Assembly: GCF_009865135.1 (NCBI RefSeq)
Contig: NZ_WWGH01000001.1
Location: 3,844,001 to 3,908,000, forward strand
From: Streptomyces sp. SID8374
GTDB taxonomy: Bacteria > Actinomycetota > Actinomycetes > Streptomycetales > Streptomycetaceae
Direction: 5' to 3'
DNA length: 64,000 nucleotides
Below the pieces are notes generated by a model that was given only the letters and a program-made list of their open reading frames with translations, was not told where the DNA came from and did not search any database. Each line of letters starts with the position of its first letter. The first letter of the stretch is position 1. This document shows, piece after piece, positions 24,079 to 32,008 of the stretch. Position numbers and translations under genes: made by a program.

Positions 24079-25158
24079 TCACTCCGTGAAGGCCGCGCAG
24101 ACCGCCTCGTACTCACGGGTCCACCAGACCGCCAGGGCCGACACCGCAGGGAACTGCGGGTCGGCCCTTCGGTCGTCCAGGCGGTAGCGCCAGCGGAGTA
24201 TCCAGAAGTCGTTGAGCCGCTCCCACCACACCCGGTGCACGGCGGCGGCCAGTTCGGCGGCCCCCGCCCCCGCCGCACGCCGGTAGGCGCGCGCGTACGC
24301 CCGTACCTTCGCCAGGTCCAGCTCCCCGCCCGGCTGCACGAAGAAGATGGCGGCAGCCCGGACCGCCTCCTCGGCGCGCGGCTGCACCCCCAGCCGGTCC
24401 CAGTCCACGATCGCGACCGGATCGGCGCCCCGGTAGAGCAGGTTGAGCGGATGGAAGTCCCCGTGCACCCACCCGGTCGCGGGCCCGTCCGGCGTCGGCG
24501 GCCGGCGGTGCGCATGGCGCTCCAGCAGCACCCGGCGCTCCACGAGCCGGTGCACGGCCAGCTCGTCGAAGGCGTCGCGCGGGGTGTCCCGGGGCCGCTG
24601 CCCCCGCGCCACGGCGAGCAGTTCGTCGATCAGCGCGAAGGTGTCGGCGGCGTGCGGGCTGCCGTACCCGGCGGGTAACGGCCCCACCGCGGGCTCGGGT
24701 TCACCGTCCGTCGGCATGACCTGCTCAAGAGCGGTGTGTACGGCTCCGAGGAGCGTCCCGAGACGCCGGGACTGGTGGGGGGTGAGCTGGGATCCGACCC
24801 GGTGCAGTCCGTCGACCCAGGGGTGCAGGGCGTAGCAGCGGTCGCCGATGACGGTGACCGTGGTGCCCTCCGCGTCGGTCAGCGGCGGGACGACGGGCAC
24901 ACCGAGGGAGGCCAGGCGCTGGGTGGCGCGGTGCTGGCGCACGATCGTGGCGCGTTCACCGGTGGCGTCGTCGATGTGCTTCTTGTCGAGGTGGTGCTTG
25001 AGGAAGTAGGAGCCGCGGGTGGTGGAGACGCGGTATCCGTGGTTCAGCAGGCCCTTGGTGATCGGCTCGCAGGCGAGCGGTTCTCCCACCTCCGGGTAGC
25101 GGCGCAGCACCTCGCCGACCGGAGGAACTGGTGGGCGGGTTACATATGAGCGCGGCAC
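24079..25158 (-). CDS. Aminoglycoside phosphotransferase (APH)-family kinase
   Basis: A 359-residue APH/choline kinase-fold protein. Catalytic motifs are clear: VHGDFHPLNLLYR (Brenner motif with catalytic Asp and Asn) and AIVDWDRLGV (metal-binding Asp). The N-terminal lobe includes KGLLNHGYRVSTTRGSYFLKHH. Such genes often encode kinases for small sugars, amino sugars or other metabolites; resistance is not implied. The GTG start at 25158 (MPRSYVTRP) has no ribosome site. The 15-nt gap to the upstream PPOX stop contains the dyad TACCA-AA-TGGTA. The substrate is unknown. Confidence 0.82.
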   Translation of the reverse strand: MPRSYVTRPPVPPVGEVLRRYPEVGEPLACEPITKGLLNHGYRVSTTRGSYFLKHHLDKKHIDDATGERATIVRQHRATQRLASLGVPVVPPLTDAEGTTVTVIGDRCYALHPWVDGLHRVGSQLTPHQSRRLGTLLGAVHTALEQVMPTDGEPEPAVGPLPAGYGSPHAADTFALIDELLAVARGQRPRDTPRDAFDELAVHRLVERRVLLERHAHRRPPTPDGPATGWVHGDFHPLNLLYRGADPVAIVDWDRLGVQPRAEEAVRAAAIFFVQPGGELDLAKVRAYARAYRRAAGAGAAELAAAVHRVWWERLNDFWILRWRYRLDDRRADPQFPAVSALAVWWTREYEAVCAAFTE

Positions 25159-25173
25159 TTACCAAATGGTAGA

Positions 25174-25611
25174 TCACGCTGCGTGGCGGACAAGCTGACT
25201 TGCGCTGAAGTCAAGAGTGTGCTTCGTGACGAAGTGCGGGTCGACCCGGAGGTAGGCCGGAGCGAAGGGCTCACCGTTGGCGAGGACGGGGGCGGTACCG
25301 AAGAGTTCCGCCTGCTCGGGGCAGGGATGGACGATCTCGGCGGGCCCGGTGAACTGCACCGACCACAGGTCCCCGCCGTCGCCCGAGGAGGCCGCGTTGT
25401 AGTTGTCCGCCCCGTAGGCGACGACGCTCCCGTCGCACGCCTCGTGGTAGCCGAAGCCGCTGTGCATCCGCAGCAGGATGCGGCCGTCGCTCACGATGTG
25501 CCGGGCCACCGCCAGGAACGGCAGGGCGCGCATGCTGGTGGCGAGACGGCCGTACGGGACCCGGCGGAGCAGCTCCATCGCCGTGGGCGCGGGGGTTTCG
25601 TCGGAGGGCAT
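25174..25611 (-). CDS. Pyridoxamine 5'-phosphate oxidase-fold protein
   Basis: A 145-residue split beta-barrel flavin-binding-fold protein. Recognisable parts are LLRRVPYGRLATSMRALPFLAVARHIV and LRMHSGFGYHEACDGSVVAYGADNY. Members of this small PPOX group bind FMN, F420 or heme; I cannot choose. I prefer the ATG at 25611, with GGAGA about 9 nt upstream, over GTG at 25620, which lies immediately after that sequence. It lies 15 nt ahead of the phosphotransferase gene in the same direction, so the two probably share a message. The MITE-like element lies upstream and may separate it from its old promoter. Confidence 0.8.
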   Translation of the reverse strand: MPSDETPAPTAMELLRRVPYGRLATSMRALPFLAVARHIVSDGRILLRMHSGFGYHEACDGSVVAYGADNYNAASSGDGGDLWSVQFTGPAEIVHPCPEQAELFGTAPVLANGEPFAPAYLRVDPHFVTKHTLDFSASQLVRHAA

Positions 25612-25683
25612 ACGGTCCACTCTCCGGCACGCGTAGGGGCCGGGTAAGAGTCCCCGGCCCCGGGCGGCCCGGGACCAAAGTCC

Positions 25684-25861
25684 CTAGGGCCTGTCGTCAA
25701 ACTGCCGTCTGCCGTGCGACGCCTGGCACGCACGCTCGCGGCGTTGCCGAAATGGCCAAGTAGCTCCGCTACGAGGCCATTCCGGCGCCTTGCGATCGCA
25801 CGCACCAGACGCCGCGCGGCCGCCCTTCGGGCGACGACGGCAGTTTGACGACAGGCCCTAG
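25684..25861. mobile_element. MITE-like palindromic insertion with CTAG duplication
   Basis: A 170-bp non-coding element (25688-25857) begins GGCCTGTCGTCAAACTGCC and ends with the inverse. The terminal inverted repeats are perfect for 22 bp and reach 27 bp when the flanking CCTAGG bases are counted (25683-25709 with 25836-25862). The tetranucleotide CTAG flanks it on both sides (25684-25687, 25858-25861), the kind of target duplication made by IS5-group transposases. The interior is itself an imperfect palindrome centred near 25773, so the whole element can fold into one long hairpin. There is no transposase, so it would be mobilised in trans. Confidence 0.75.
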
Positions 25862-25872
25862 GCCCCCGGGCG

Positions 25873-26550
25873 TCAGCGGCGCTCGGCCTGGAGCCGTGCG
25901 ACGTACGCGGCCGCCTGCGAGCGGCGCTCCATGCCCAGCTTGGACAGCAGGCTGGAGACGTAATTCTTGATCGTCTTCTCGGCGAGGTGCAGCCGCTCCC
26001 CGATGACCCGGTTGGTCAGCCCCTCCCCGATCAGATCCAGGATCTTGCGCTCCTGCTCGGTGAGGTTGGCGAGCCGCTCGTCGCCCTTGGCGGTGCCGCC
26101 GTCGCGCAGCCGCTCCAGCACCCGGGCGGTCGCGACGGGGTCCAGCAGGGATTTTCCGGCGGCGACGTCCCGTACGGCATTGAGCAGTTCATCGCCCCGG
26201 ATCGCTTTCAGCACATAACCCGACGCACCGGCCATGATGGCGTCGAAAAGTGCCTCGTCATCGGCGTACGAGGTGAGCATCAGGCATTTGATGTTCTCGT
26301 CCAGCGAACGGACCTCCCGGCACACCTCCACCCCGCTGCCGTCGGGCAGCCGGACGTCGAGAACCGCCACATCGGGACGCGTCGCCGGGATCCTGACCAG
26401 GGCGTCGGCGGCCGTACCCGCCTCGCCGACCACCTCGATGTCGGGTTCGGAGGCCAGCAGCTCATGGACGCCACGCCGGACGACCTCGTGATCGTCCAGC
26501 AGAAATACGGTGATTTTTCCATCTTCGCGCACGGTCGCAGTCTCACACAC
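25873..26550 (-). CDS. Orphan NarL/DevR-type response regulator
   Basis: About 225 residues. The receiver domain has the acidic pair and Asp phosphorylation site in LLDDHEVVRRG and VAVLDVRLPDG, the Thr/Ser switch in LMLTSYAD and Lys in GYVLKAIRG. The output domain is a LuxR-type helix-turn-helix (LTEQERKILDLIGEGLTNRVIGERLHLAEKTIKNYVSSL). I prefer the GTG at 26550 because GGAGG lies 8 nt upstream; GTG 26532 (start of REDGKITVF) is the common-sense shorter alternative but has no ribosome site. No histidine kinase is adjacent. It is divergent from the bkdA2 operon. From memory, its S. coelicolor counterpart is an orphan regulator linked to antibiotic production. Confidence 0.85.
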   Translation of the reverse strand: MCETATVREDGKITVFLLDDHEVVRRGVHELLASEPDIEVVGEAGTAADALVRIPATRPDVAVLDVRLPDGSGVEVCREVRSLDENIKCLMLTSYADDEALFDAIMAGASGYVLKAIRGDELLNAVRDVAAGKSLLDPVATARVLERLRDGGTAKGDERLANLTEQERKILDLIGEGLTNRVIGERLHLAEKTIKNYVSSLLSKLGMERRSQAAAYVARLQAERR

Positions 26551-26881
26551 TCGCCTCTCCTCCGCTCTTCCCAGCCGCTGATCCGCGGGATAACGTGCCG
26601 TTGTTCCGGCGGCCTGCAAGGCTGTTACCAGTGCTGTGACCAGCAGAGCTTCGTGATTTTTTCGATTTACTTGGAAATCCAAGCAAAAACGCAGGTCAGA
26701 TAGGGTTTCGCAGTTATGCGATGCACTGGGTAACGTGCCTATGACAGGGCGCTCGCCGGGGCACCTGTCACGCCTGTATCCCGGCCGAGAAGCACCCACC
26801 CCGTGCACGGGTCCGGACACAGGCGAGCCGCACTGGTTTCCCGGCAGACCCCGGGGGCCGGACCGACGGAGGAGCACGCAC
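26551..26881. other. 331-bp divergent region with A/T-rich patch, RR to bkdA2
   Basis: There is no gene. Bases about 26650-26710 are strikingly A/T-rich for this genome and hold the palindrome described separately (26667-26686). TAGGGT at 26701-26706 resembles a Streptomyces -10 box; with it the bkdA2 message would have a leader of roughly 170 nt. The 9-mer TAACGTGCC occurs twice (26591-26599 and 26731-26739). I see no known riboswitch fold in the leader. Confidence 0.4.
26667..26686. promoter_or_regulatory. Candidate operator upstream of bkdA2
   Basis: TTACTTGGAAATCCAAGCAA is a dyad with 9-bp arms and one mismatch; the core CTTGGA-AA-TCCAAG is perfect. It overlaps the -35 position relative to the -10-like TAGGGT at 26701-26706. 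Which protein binds is unknown. BkdR or the divergent response regulator are the nearest candidates. Confidence 0.5.
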
Positions 26882-28042
26882 GTGACCGTGGAGAGCACTG
26901 CCGCCGCGCGTAAACCGCGACGCGCCAGTAAGCGGACCAGCGCCGCGAAGAAGCCGCAGAGTTCCGAGCCCCAGCTCGTGCAGCTGCTGACGCCCGAGGG
27001 CGAGCGGGTGGAACACCCGGACTACAGCATCGACCTGAGCGCCGACGAGCTGCGCGGCCTGTACCGGGACATGGTCCTCACCCGCCGCTTCGACGCCGAG
27101 GCGACCGCCCTCCAGAGGCAAGGGGAGCTGGGCCTGTGGGCCTCGCTGCTGGGCCAGGAGGCCGCGCAGATCGGCAGCGGCCGGGCGCTGCGCGACGACG
27201 ACTACGTCTTCCCGACCTACCGGGAACACGGGGTGGCCTGGTGTCGCGGGGTCGACCCCACCAACCTGCTGGGCATGTTCCGCGGGGTCAACCACGGTGG
27301 CTGGGACCCGACGACCAACAACTTCCACCTGTACACGATCGTCATCGGCTCGCAGACCCTGCACGCCACCGGCTACGCCATGGGCGTCGCCAAGGACGGC
27401 GCGGACTCGGCCGTGATCGCGTACTTCGGTGACGGTGCCTCCAGCCAGGGCGATGTCGCGGAGTCGTTCACCTTCTCCGCCGTCTACAACGCCCCGGTCG
27501 TGTTCTTCTGCCAGAACAACCAGTGGGCCATCTCCGAGCCCACCGAGCGCCAGACCCGCGTGCCGCTCTACCAGCGCGCGCAGGGTTACGGCTTCCCCGG
27601 CGTCCGGGTCGACGGCAACGACGTCCTCGCCTGCCTGGCCGTCACCCGCTCCGCGCTGGAGCGCGCCCGCCGAGGCGAAGGCCCCACCCTGGTCGAGGCG
27701 TTCACGTACCGCATGGGCGCCCACACCACCTCCGACGACCCGACGAAGTACCGGGCCGACGACGAGCGGGCCGCCTGGGAGGCGAAGGACCCGATCCTGC
27801 GCCTGCGCACGTACCTGGAGAAGGAGAAGCTCGCCGACGAGGCGTTCTTCACCGGGCTGGAGACGGAGAGCGAGACCCTCGGCAAGCGCGTACGCGAGGT
27901 CGTACGGGCGATGCCCGACCCGGAGCCGCTCTCCCTGTTCGAGCACGGCTACGCCGACGGCAACTCCCTCGTCGACGAGGAGCGCGCCCAGTTCTCCGCC
28001 TACCAGGCATCGTTCGCAGACTCCGCCGAGGAGGGCAAGTAG
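26882..28042 (+). CDS. bkdA2: Branched-chain 2-oxoacid dehydrogenase E1 alpha (operon 2)
   Basis: A 386-residue E1 alpha paralogue of the gene at 5878. A basic Lys/Arg/Ala-rich N-terminal tail of about 35 residues is followed by the core. The ThDP motif is FGDGASSQGDVAESFTFSAVY and ends VVFFCQNNQWAIS; the loop YRMGAHTTSDDPTKYR is conserved. The GTG at 26882 has GGAGG 9 nt upstream (26868-26872). The stop is 2 nt before the E1 beta ATG, so the genes are coupled. Substrates are probably the 2-oxoacids of Val, Leu and Ile; pyruvate is the alternative. Confidence 0.85.
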   Translation: MTVESTAAARKPRRASKRTSAAKKPQSSEPQLVQLLTPEGERVEHPDYSIDLSADELRGLYRDMVLTRRFDAEATALQRQGELGLWASLLGQEAAQIGSGRALRDDDYVFPTYREHGVAWCRGVDPTNLLGMFRGVNHGGWDPTTNNFHLYTIVIGSQTLHATGYAMGVAKDGADSAVIAYFGDGASSQGDVAESFTFSAVYNAPVVFFCQNNQWAISEPTERQTRVPLYQRAQGYGFPGVRVDGNDVLACLAVTRSALERARRGEGPTLVEAFTYRMGAHTTSDDPTKYRADDERAAWEAKDPILRLRTYLEKEKLADEAFFTGLETESETLGKRVREVVRAMPDPEPLSLFEHGYADGNSLVDEERAQFSAYQASFADSAEEGK

Positions 28043-28044
28043 CC

Positions 28045-29025
28045 ATGGCCGTGGAAAAGATGTCCATCGCGAAAGCGCTCAACGAGTCGCTGCGTCTGGC
28101 CCTCGACACCGACCCCAAGGTCCTCATCATGGGCGAGGACGTCGGAAAGCTCGGCGGCGTCTTCCGGATCACCGACGGTCTCCAGAAGGACTTCGGCGAG
28201 GACCGGGTGATCGACACCCCGCTCGCCGAGTCCGGCATCGTCGGCACCGCGATCGGCCTGGCCCTGCGCGGCTACCGCCCGATCGTGGAGATCCAGTTCG
28301 ACGGCTTCGTCTTCCCCGCGTACGACCAGATCGTCACGCAGCTCGCGAAGATGCACGCCCGCGCGCTCGGCAAGATCAAGCTCCCGGTCGTCGTCCGTAT
28401 CCCGTACGGCGGCGGCATCGGCGCGGTGGAGCACCACAGCGAGTCCCCCGAGGCGCTCTTCGCGCACGTCGCGGGCCTGAAGGTGGTCTCGCCGTCCAAC
28501 GCGAGCGACGCCTACTGGATGATGCAGCAGGCCGTCCAGAGCGATGACCCGATCATCTTCTTCGAGCCCAAGCGGCGCTACTGGGACAAGGGCGAGGTCG
28601 ACACCGAGTCCATCCCCGGCCCGCTCCACAAGGCCGTCACCGTCCGCGAGGGCAGCGACCTGACGCTCGTCGCGTACGGTCCGATGGTCAAGGTCTGCCT
28701 GGAAGCGGCCGCGGCCGCCCAGGAGGAGGGCAAGTCGGTCGAGGTCCTGGACCTGCGCTCCATGTCCCCCATCGACTTCGACGCCATCCAGACCTCGGTC
28801 GAGAAGACCGGCCGGCTCGTCGTCGTCCACGAGGCGCCCGTCTTCTACGGCTCCGGCGCGGAGATCGCCGCCCGCATCACCGAGCGCAGCTTCTACCACC
28901 TCGAAGCGCCGGTGCTCAGGGTCGGCGGCTACCACGTGCCCTACCCGCCGGCCCGGCTGGAGGACGAGTACCTGCCCGGCCTGGACCGGGTACTCGACGC
29001 CGTCGACCGCTCGCTTGCGTACTGA
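28045..29025 (+). CDS. bkdB2: Branched-chain 2-oxoacid dehydrogenase E1 beta (operon 2)
   Basis: A 326-residue E1 beta subunit, close to the one at 7032. Conserved features are LIMGEDVGKLGGVFRIT, VRIPYGGGIGAVEHHSES and VVVHEAPVFYGSGAEIAARITERSFYHLEAPVLR. It partners with the upstream E1 alpha. The sequence lacks the Ala/Lys N-terminal extension of its paralogue. It lies in the middle of a three-gene operon, 12 nt before the E2 start. Confidence 0.9.
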   Translation: MAVEKMSIAKALNESLRLALDTDPKVLIMGEDVGKLGGVFRITDGLQKDFGEDRVIDTPLAESGIVGTAIGLALRGYRPIVEIQFDGFVFPAYDQIVTQLAKMHARALGKIKLPVVVRIPYGGGIGAVEHHSESPEALFAHVAGLKVVSPSNASDAYWMMQQAVQSDDPIIFFEPKRRYWDKGEVDTESIPGPLHKAVTVREGSDLTLVAYGPMVKVCLEAAAAAQEEGKSVEVLDLRSMSPIDFDAIQTSVEKTGRLVVVHEAPVFYGSGAEIAARITERSFYHLEAPVLRVGGYHVPYPPARLEDEYLPGLDRVLDAVDRSLAY

Positions 29026-29037
29026 GGGACAGGAGTC

Positions 29038-30465
29038 GTGACGACGATGACACAGACGTCCGCTCGCTTCCGCGAGTTCAAGATGCCCGACGTGGGCGAG
29101 GGGCTCACCGAGGCCGAGATCCTCAAGTGGTTCGTCCAGCCCGGCGACACGGTCACCGACGGCCAGGTCGTGTGCGAGGTCGAGACGGCGAAGGCGGCGG
29201 TGGAGCTGCCGATCCCGTTCGACGGCGTGGTGCACGAGCTGCGGTTCTCCGAAGGTACGACGGTCGATGTCGGCCAGGTGATCATCACGGTGGATGTGGC
29301 GCCGGGGAGCGGTGAGGAGGCTCCGGTTCCGGCTCCGGTGCAGGAGCCGGTGGAGGCTCCCGCTCCCGCCGCCGACGAGCCGAAGGGCCGTACGCCGGTC
29401 CTGGTCGGTTACGGGGTCGCGGAGTCCTCCACCAAGCGCCGCCCGCGCAAGGGGGCGGCTGCTCCGGAGGCGGCTGCGGTCGCGGCGGCGGTACAGGCGG
29501 AGCTGAACGGACACGGAGCGCCGGCGCCCGCTGCGCCTGTCGCTCCCGCCGCTCCTGAGGCTCCGGTCGGCCGCCCGCTGGCGAAGCCGCCGGTACGGAA
29601 GCTGGCGAAGGACCTGGGGATCGACCTGGCGACGGTGGTGCCGACCGGCAAGGACGGCATCATCACCCGCGAGGACGTGCACGCGGCTGCGGTCGCGGCT
29701 GTGGCGCCTGAGACCGTTGAGCCGGTGGCGGCTGCCGTGGAGGTCGTGGACGCCACGGCCTCCGCGAGGGAGACCCGTATCCCGGTCAAGGGGGTCCGCA
29801 AGGCGATCGCGCAGGCGATGGTGGGCAGCGCGTTCACCGCCCCGCACGTCACCGAGTTCGTGACGGTCGACGTGACGCGCACGATGAAGCTGGTGGCGGA
29901 GCTGAAGGAGGACAAGGAGATGGCGGGGGTGCGGGTCAACCCGCTCCTGATCATCGCCAAGGCCCTCCTGGTCGCGATCAAGCGGAACCCCGAGGTCAAC
30001 GCGGCCTGGGACGAGGCCAACCAGGAGATCGTGCAGAAGCACTACGTCAACCTGGGCATCGCGGCGGCCACCCCGCGCGGTCTGATCGTGCCGAACATCA
30101 AGGACGCGCACGAGAAGACGCTGCCGCAGCTCGCGGCGGCCCTGGGCGAGCTGGTCACCACGGCGAGGGACGGCAAGACGTCCCCGGCGGCGATGGCGGG
30201 CGGCACGGTGACGATCACCAACGTCGGCGTCTTCGGCGTCGACACGGGCACCCCGATCCTGAACCCGGGCGAGTCCGCGATCCTGGCCGTCGGCGCGATC
30301 AAGCTCCAGCCCTGGGTGCACAAGGGCAAGGTGAAGCCGCGTCAGGTCACCACGCTGGCCCTGTCGTTCGACCACCGCCTGGTCGACGGCGAGCTGGGCT
30401 CCAAGGTGCTGGCCGATGTGGCGGCGATCCTGGAACAGCCGAAGCGCCTGATCACCTGGGCGTAG
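29038..30465 (+). CDS. bkdC2: Branched-chain 2-oxoacid dehydrogenase E2 acyltransferase (operon 2)
   Basis: A 475-residue E2 with one lipoyl domain (lipoylated Lys52 in VETAKAAVEL), an Ala/Pro/Glu linker, a subunit-binding domain (KPPVRKLAKDLGIDLATV) and a catalytic domain ending FDHRLVDGE. The last motif shows Glu where the common form has Gly (HRxxDGG). The start may be GTG 29038 (GAGGGA 8 nt upstream) or ATG 29047 (AGGAG 11 nt upstream); both preserve the lipoyl domain. A perfect 17-bp hairpin ends the operon. As in operon 1, no E3 is encoded. Confidence 0.88.
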   Translation: MTTMTQTSARFREFKMPDVGEGLTEAEILKWFVQPGDTVTDGQVVCEVETAKAAVELPIPFDGVVHELRFSEGTTVDVGQVIITVDVAPGSGEEAPVPAPVQEPVEAPAPAADEPKGRTPVLVGYGVAESSTKRRPRKGAAAPEAAAVAAAVQAELNGHGAPAPAAPVAPAAPEAPVGRPLAKPPVRKLAKDLGIDLATVVPTGKDGIITREDVHAAAVAAVAPETVEPVAAAVEVVDATASARETRIPVKGVRKAIAQAMVGSAFTAPHVTEFVTVDVTRTMKLVAELKEDKEMAGVRVNPLLIIAKALLVAIKRNPEVNAAWDEANQEIVQKHYVNLGIAAATPRGLIVPNIKDAHEKTLPQLAAALGELVTTARDGKTSPAAMAGGTVTITNVGVFGVDTGTPILNPGESAILAVGAIKLQPWVHKGKVKPRQVTTLALSFDHRLVDGELGSKVLADVAAILEQPKRLITWA

Positions 30466-30476
30466 GTCGCTCGGTC

Positions 30477-30512
30477 GGTGGGCCCGTACGCAGCTCTGCG
30501 TACGGGCCCACC
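30477..30512. terminator. Terminator after bkdC2, convergent with ATPase gene
   Basis: Perfect 17-bp inverted repeat arms at 30477-30493 and 30496-30512, 12 nt after the bkdC2 stop and 15 nt before the stop of the convergent ATPase gene. It can serve both directions. Confidence 0.85.
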
Positions 30513-30526
30513 GGCATGTCCGGGCA

Positions 30527-30955
30527 TCACCGTACGGACAGCTCGGCGAACACCGACTTGCCGACGGTGCGCGGCTCCACGCCCCAGTGGTCGGCGAGCT
30601 GAGCGACGATCAGGAGCCCGCGCCCGTAGCAGTCGTCGGCGCCGGGCCGCTGGAGGCAGGGCAACCGCTCCCCGCGCGGATCGCTGACGGTGATCCGGAG
30701 GACGGACTCGGTGAGCGTGAGGTGGACCCGGAAGAGCCGCCCCCGGATGGCCCCGTGCAGCAGGGCGTTGGTGGCCAGCTCGCTGACGAGCAGCGCCGCG
30801 TCCCCGGCCATCCCCGGCTGCCCCCACTGAAGGACGAGCCGAGCGGCCCGATGCCGGCTGAGGGACACGCTGCGAGCGGTGGGCGTGTAGTCGACCCGGT
30901 CCTCCCGGAGGACGGGCTCGGGGGCGGGGGCGGAGAGCTCTTGGGCTGCGGTCAT
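30527..30955 (-). CDS. HATPase_c (anti-sigma-type) ATP-binding protein
   Basis: A 142-residue GHKL-fold ATPase of the kind found beside XRE/DUF397 pairs in Streptomyces. The N-box is LVSELATNALLHGA and the G-box is DDCYGRGLLIVAQLADHWG. In the family these resemble SpoIIAB/RsbW anti-sigma factors, but most have no known sigma partner. The ATG 30955 has CGGAGG 9 nt upstream. It is divergent from the XRE regulator across a region with a perfect operator-like palindrome, so the two are likely co-regulated. Confidence 0.88.
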   Translation of the reverse strand: MTAAQELSAPAPEPVLREDRVDYTPTARSVSLSRHRAARLVLQWGQPGMAGDAALLVSELATNALLHGAIRGRLFRVHLTLTESVLRITVSDPRGERLPCLQRPGADDCYGRGLLIVAQLADHWGVEPRTVGKSVFAELSVR

Positions 30956-31032
30956 GGTCGCTTGCCTCCGGGTGGGGTGGGGTGGTCAGCAGAGTGCCGA
31001 CCGTAGTGACAGAAAGCTCTCGTGCTCAAGCA

Positions 31033-31056
31033 GTTTGGGGAATATATTCCCCGAAC
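31033..31056. promoter_or_regulatory. Palindromic operator between ATPase and XRE genes
   Basis: GGGGAATATATTCCCC (31037-31052) is a perfect 16-bp palindrome. With flanks it becomes a 24-bp dyad with one mismatched pair (31033-31056). It lies about 80 bp from each divergent start and is an A/T island in G/C-rich sequence. It is the natural candidate for autoregulation by the XRE protein encoded downstream. Confidence 0.6.
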
Positions 31057-31120
31057 GAGCGAATGGGGGCGTTGTCGGTGCGCTTGCTGGCACACTGGGC
31101 GCGATCATCGGGAGGACGAG

Positions 31121-32008
31121 ATGCGCAGTTCCGGAGCCGCTGCACGTGGCAATCGGACGTCCACCGTGCTTGGGCGACGCCTCGGTGGCGAGCTGCAACG
31201 CCTGCGGATCGGAGCAGGCATGACGCAGCAGCAGGCCGCCGAGTACCTGAGCGCGACGGCGACCAAGGTGGTGAAGATGGAGAGCGGGTGGGTTCCGATC
31301 CGCGATCCGGACATCCGGGCCTTGTGCCAGCTGTACGGAGTGACGGACGACCAGGTTGTCGCAGGGCTGTTGGACATCGCGAAGACGGACCGTGAGCGCC
31401 GGAAGGTAAAGGGCTGGTGGGACAACGGCCTCGTGCCAGGCGGCGTGGACTACATCGCGATGGAGGACGGCGCCCTGCGCAACAGGCAGTGGCAGGTGGC
31501 CCTGATTCCGGGGTTGTTCCAGACGGCCGAGTACATCAGGGCGATGGGCGTGGCGGATCTGCCCTGGGACGACATCGACCAGCTCGAAGCCGTGGTCGAG
31601 GCTCGGGCGCGGCGCCAGCGAAGACTGCACGGCGACAACCCGCTGCTGATGCATGCCGTCATCTGGGAGGCCGCCTTGCGGCAGCTCATCGGAGGGCCTG
31701 ACGTCATGCGGCGCCAGCTCAACCACCTGTGCGAGCTGTCGGAGCTCCCCAACATCCACATCCAGGTGCTGCCGTTCCGGGCAGGTGGACACAGCGGCGT
31801 CGGCGGCCCGTTCAATATCCTGTCGTTCAGCGAGGACAAGGCTGTGGACGTGGTCCACATGGACGCGTCCCGCTCCGAGATCTGGATCGAGGATGCGGAG
31901 CGGAGTGCGGTCTTCGTCGGGATGTTCAACAGCCTGGTGACCTCGAGCCTGTCGCCACACGATTCGGTACAGCTCATGCAGAGCATCGCCAAAGGGATGA
32001 GTGAATGA
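31121..32008 (+). CDS. XRE-family regulator with DUF5753
   Basis: A 295-residue protein. An N-terminal XRE helix-turn-helix (LGGELQRLRIGAGMTQQQAAEYLSATATKVVKMESG, about 17-52) is followed by the DUF5753 ligand-like domain (ALIPGLFQTAEYIRAM to IHIQVLPFRAGGHSG). The family includes regulators of Streptomyces development and antibiotics (AbaA/WhiJ-like loci). The ATG 31121 has GGGAGG 6 nt upstream; the longer frame from 31022 would read through the operator. ATGA overlap with the DUF397 gene shows translational coupling and fits the known regulator/small-partner pairing. Confidence 0.9.
   Translation: MRSSGAAARGNRTSTVLGRRLGGELQRLRIGAGMTQQQAAEYLSATATKVVKMESGWVPIRDPDIRALCQLYGVTDDQVVAGLLDIAKTDRERRKVKGWWDNGLVPGGVDYIAMEDGALRNRQWQVALIPGLFQTAEYIRAMGVADLPWDDIDQLEAVVEARARRQRRLHGDNPLLMHAVIWEAALRQLIGGPDVMRRQLNHLCELSELPNIHIQVLPFRAGGHSGVGGPFNILSFSEDKAVDVVHMDASRSEIWIEDAERSAVFVGMFNSLVTSSLSPHDSVQLMQSIAKGMSE

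Noticed and set aside
24079..25158. Phosphotransferase as an antibiotic resistance gene
   Set aside because: APH-fold motifs alone do not show aminoglycoside specificity. There is no antibiotic cluster or mobile resistance context.
28000..30375. 791-codon frame antisense to bkdB2/bkdC2
   Set aside because: Composition (Arg/Asp/His/Val) is that of a shadow frame, and the opposite strand encodes two well-conserved enzymes.
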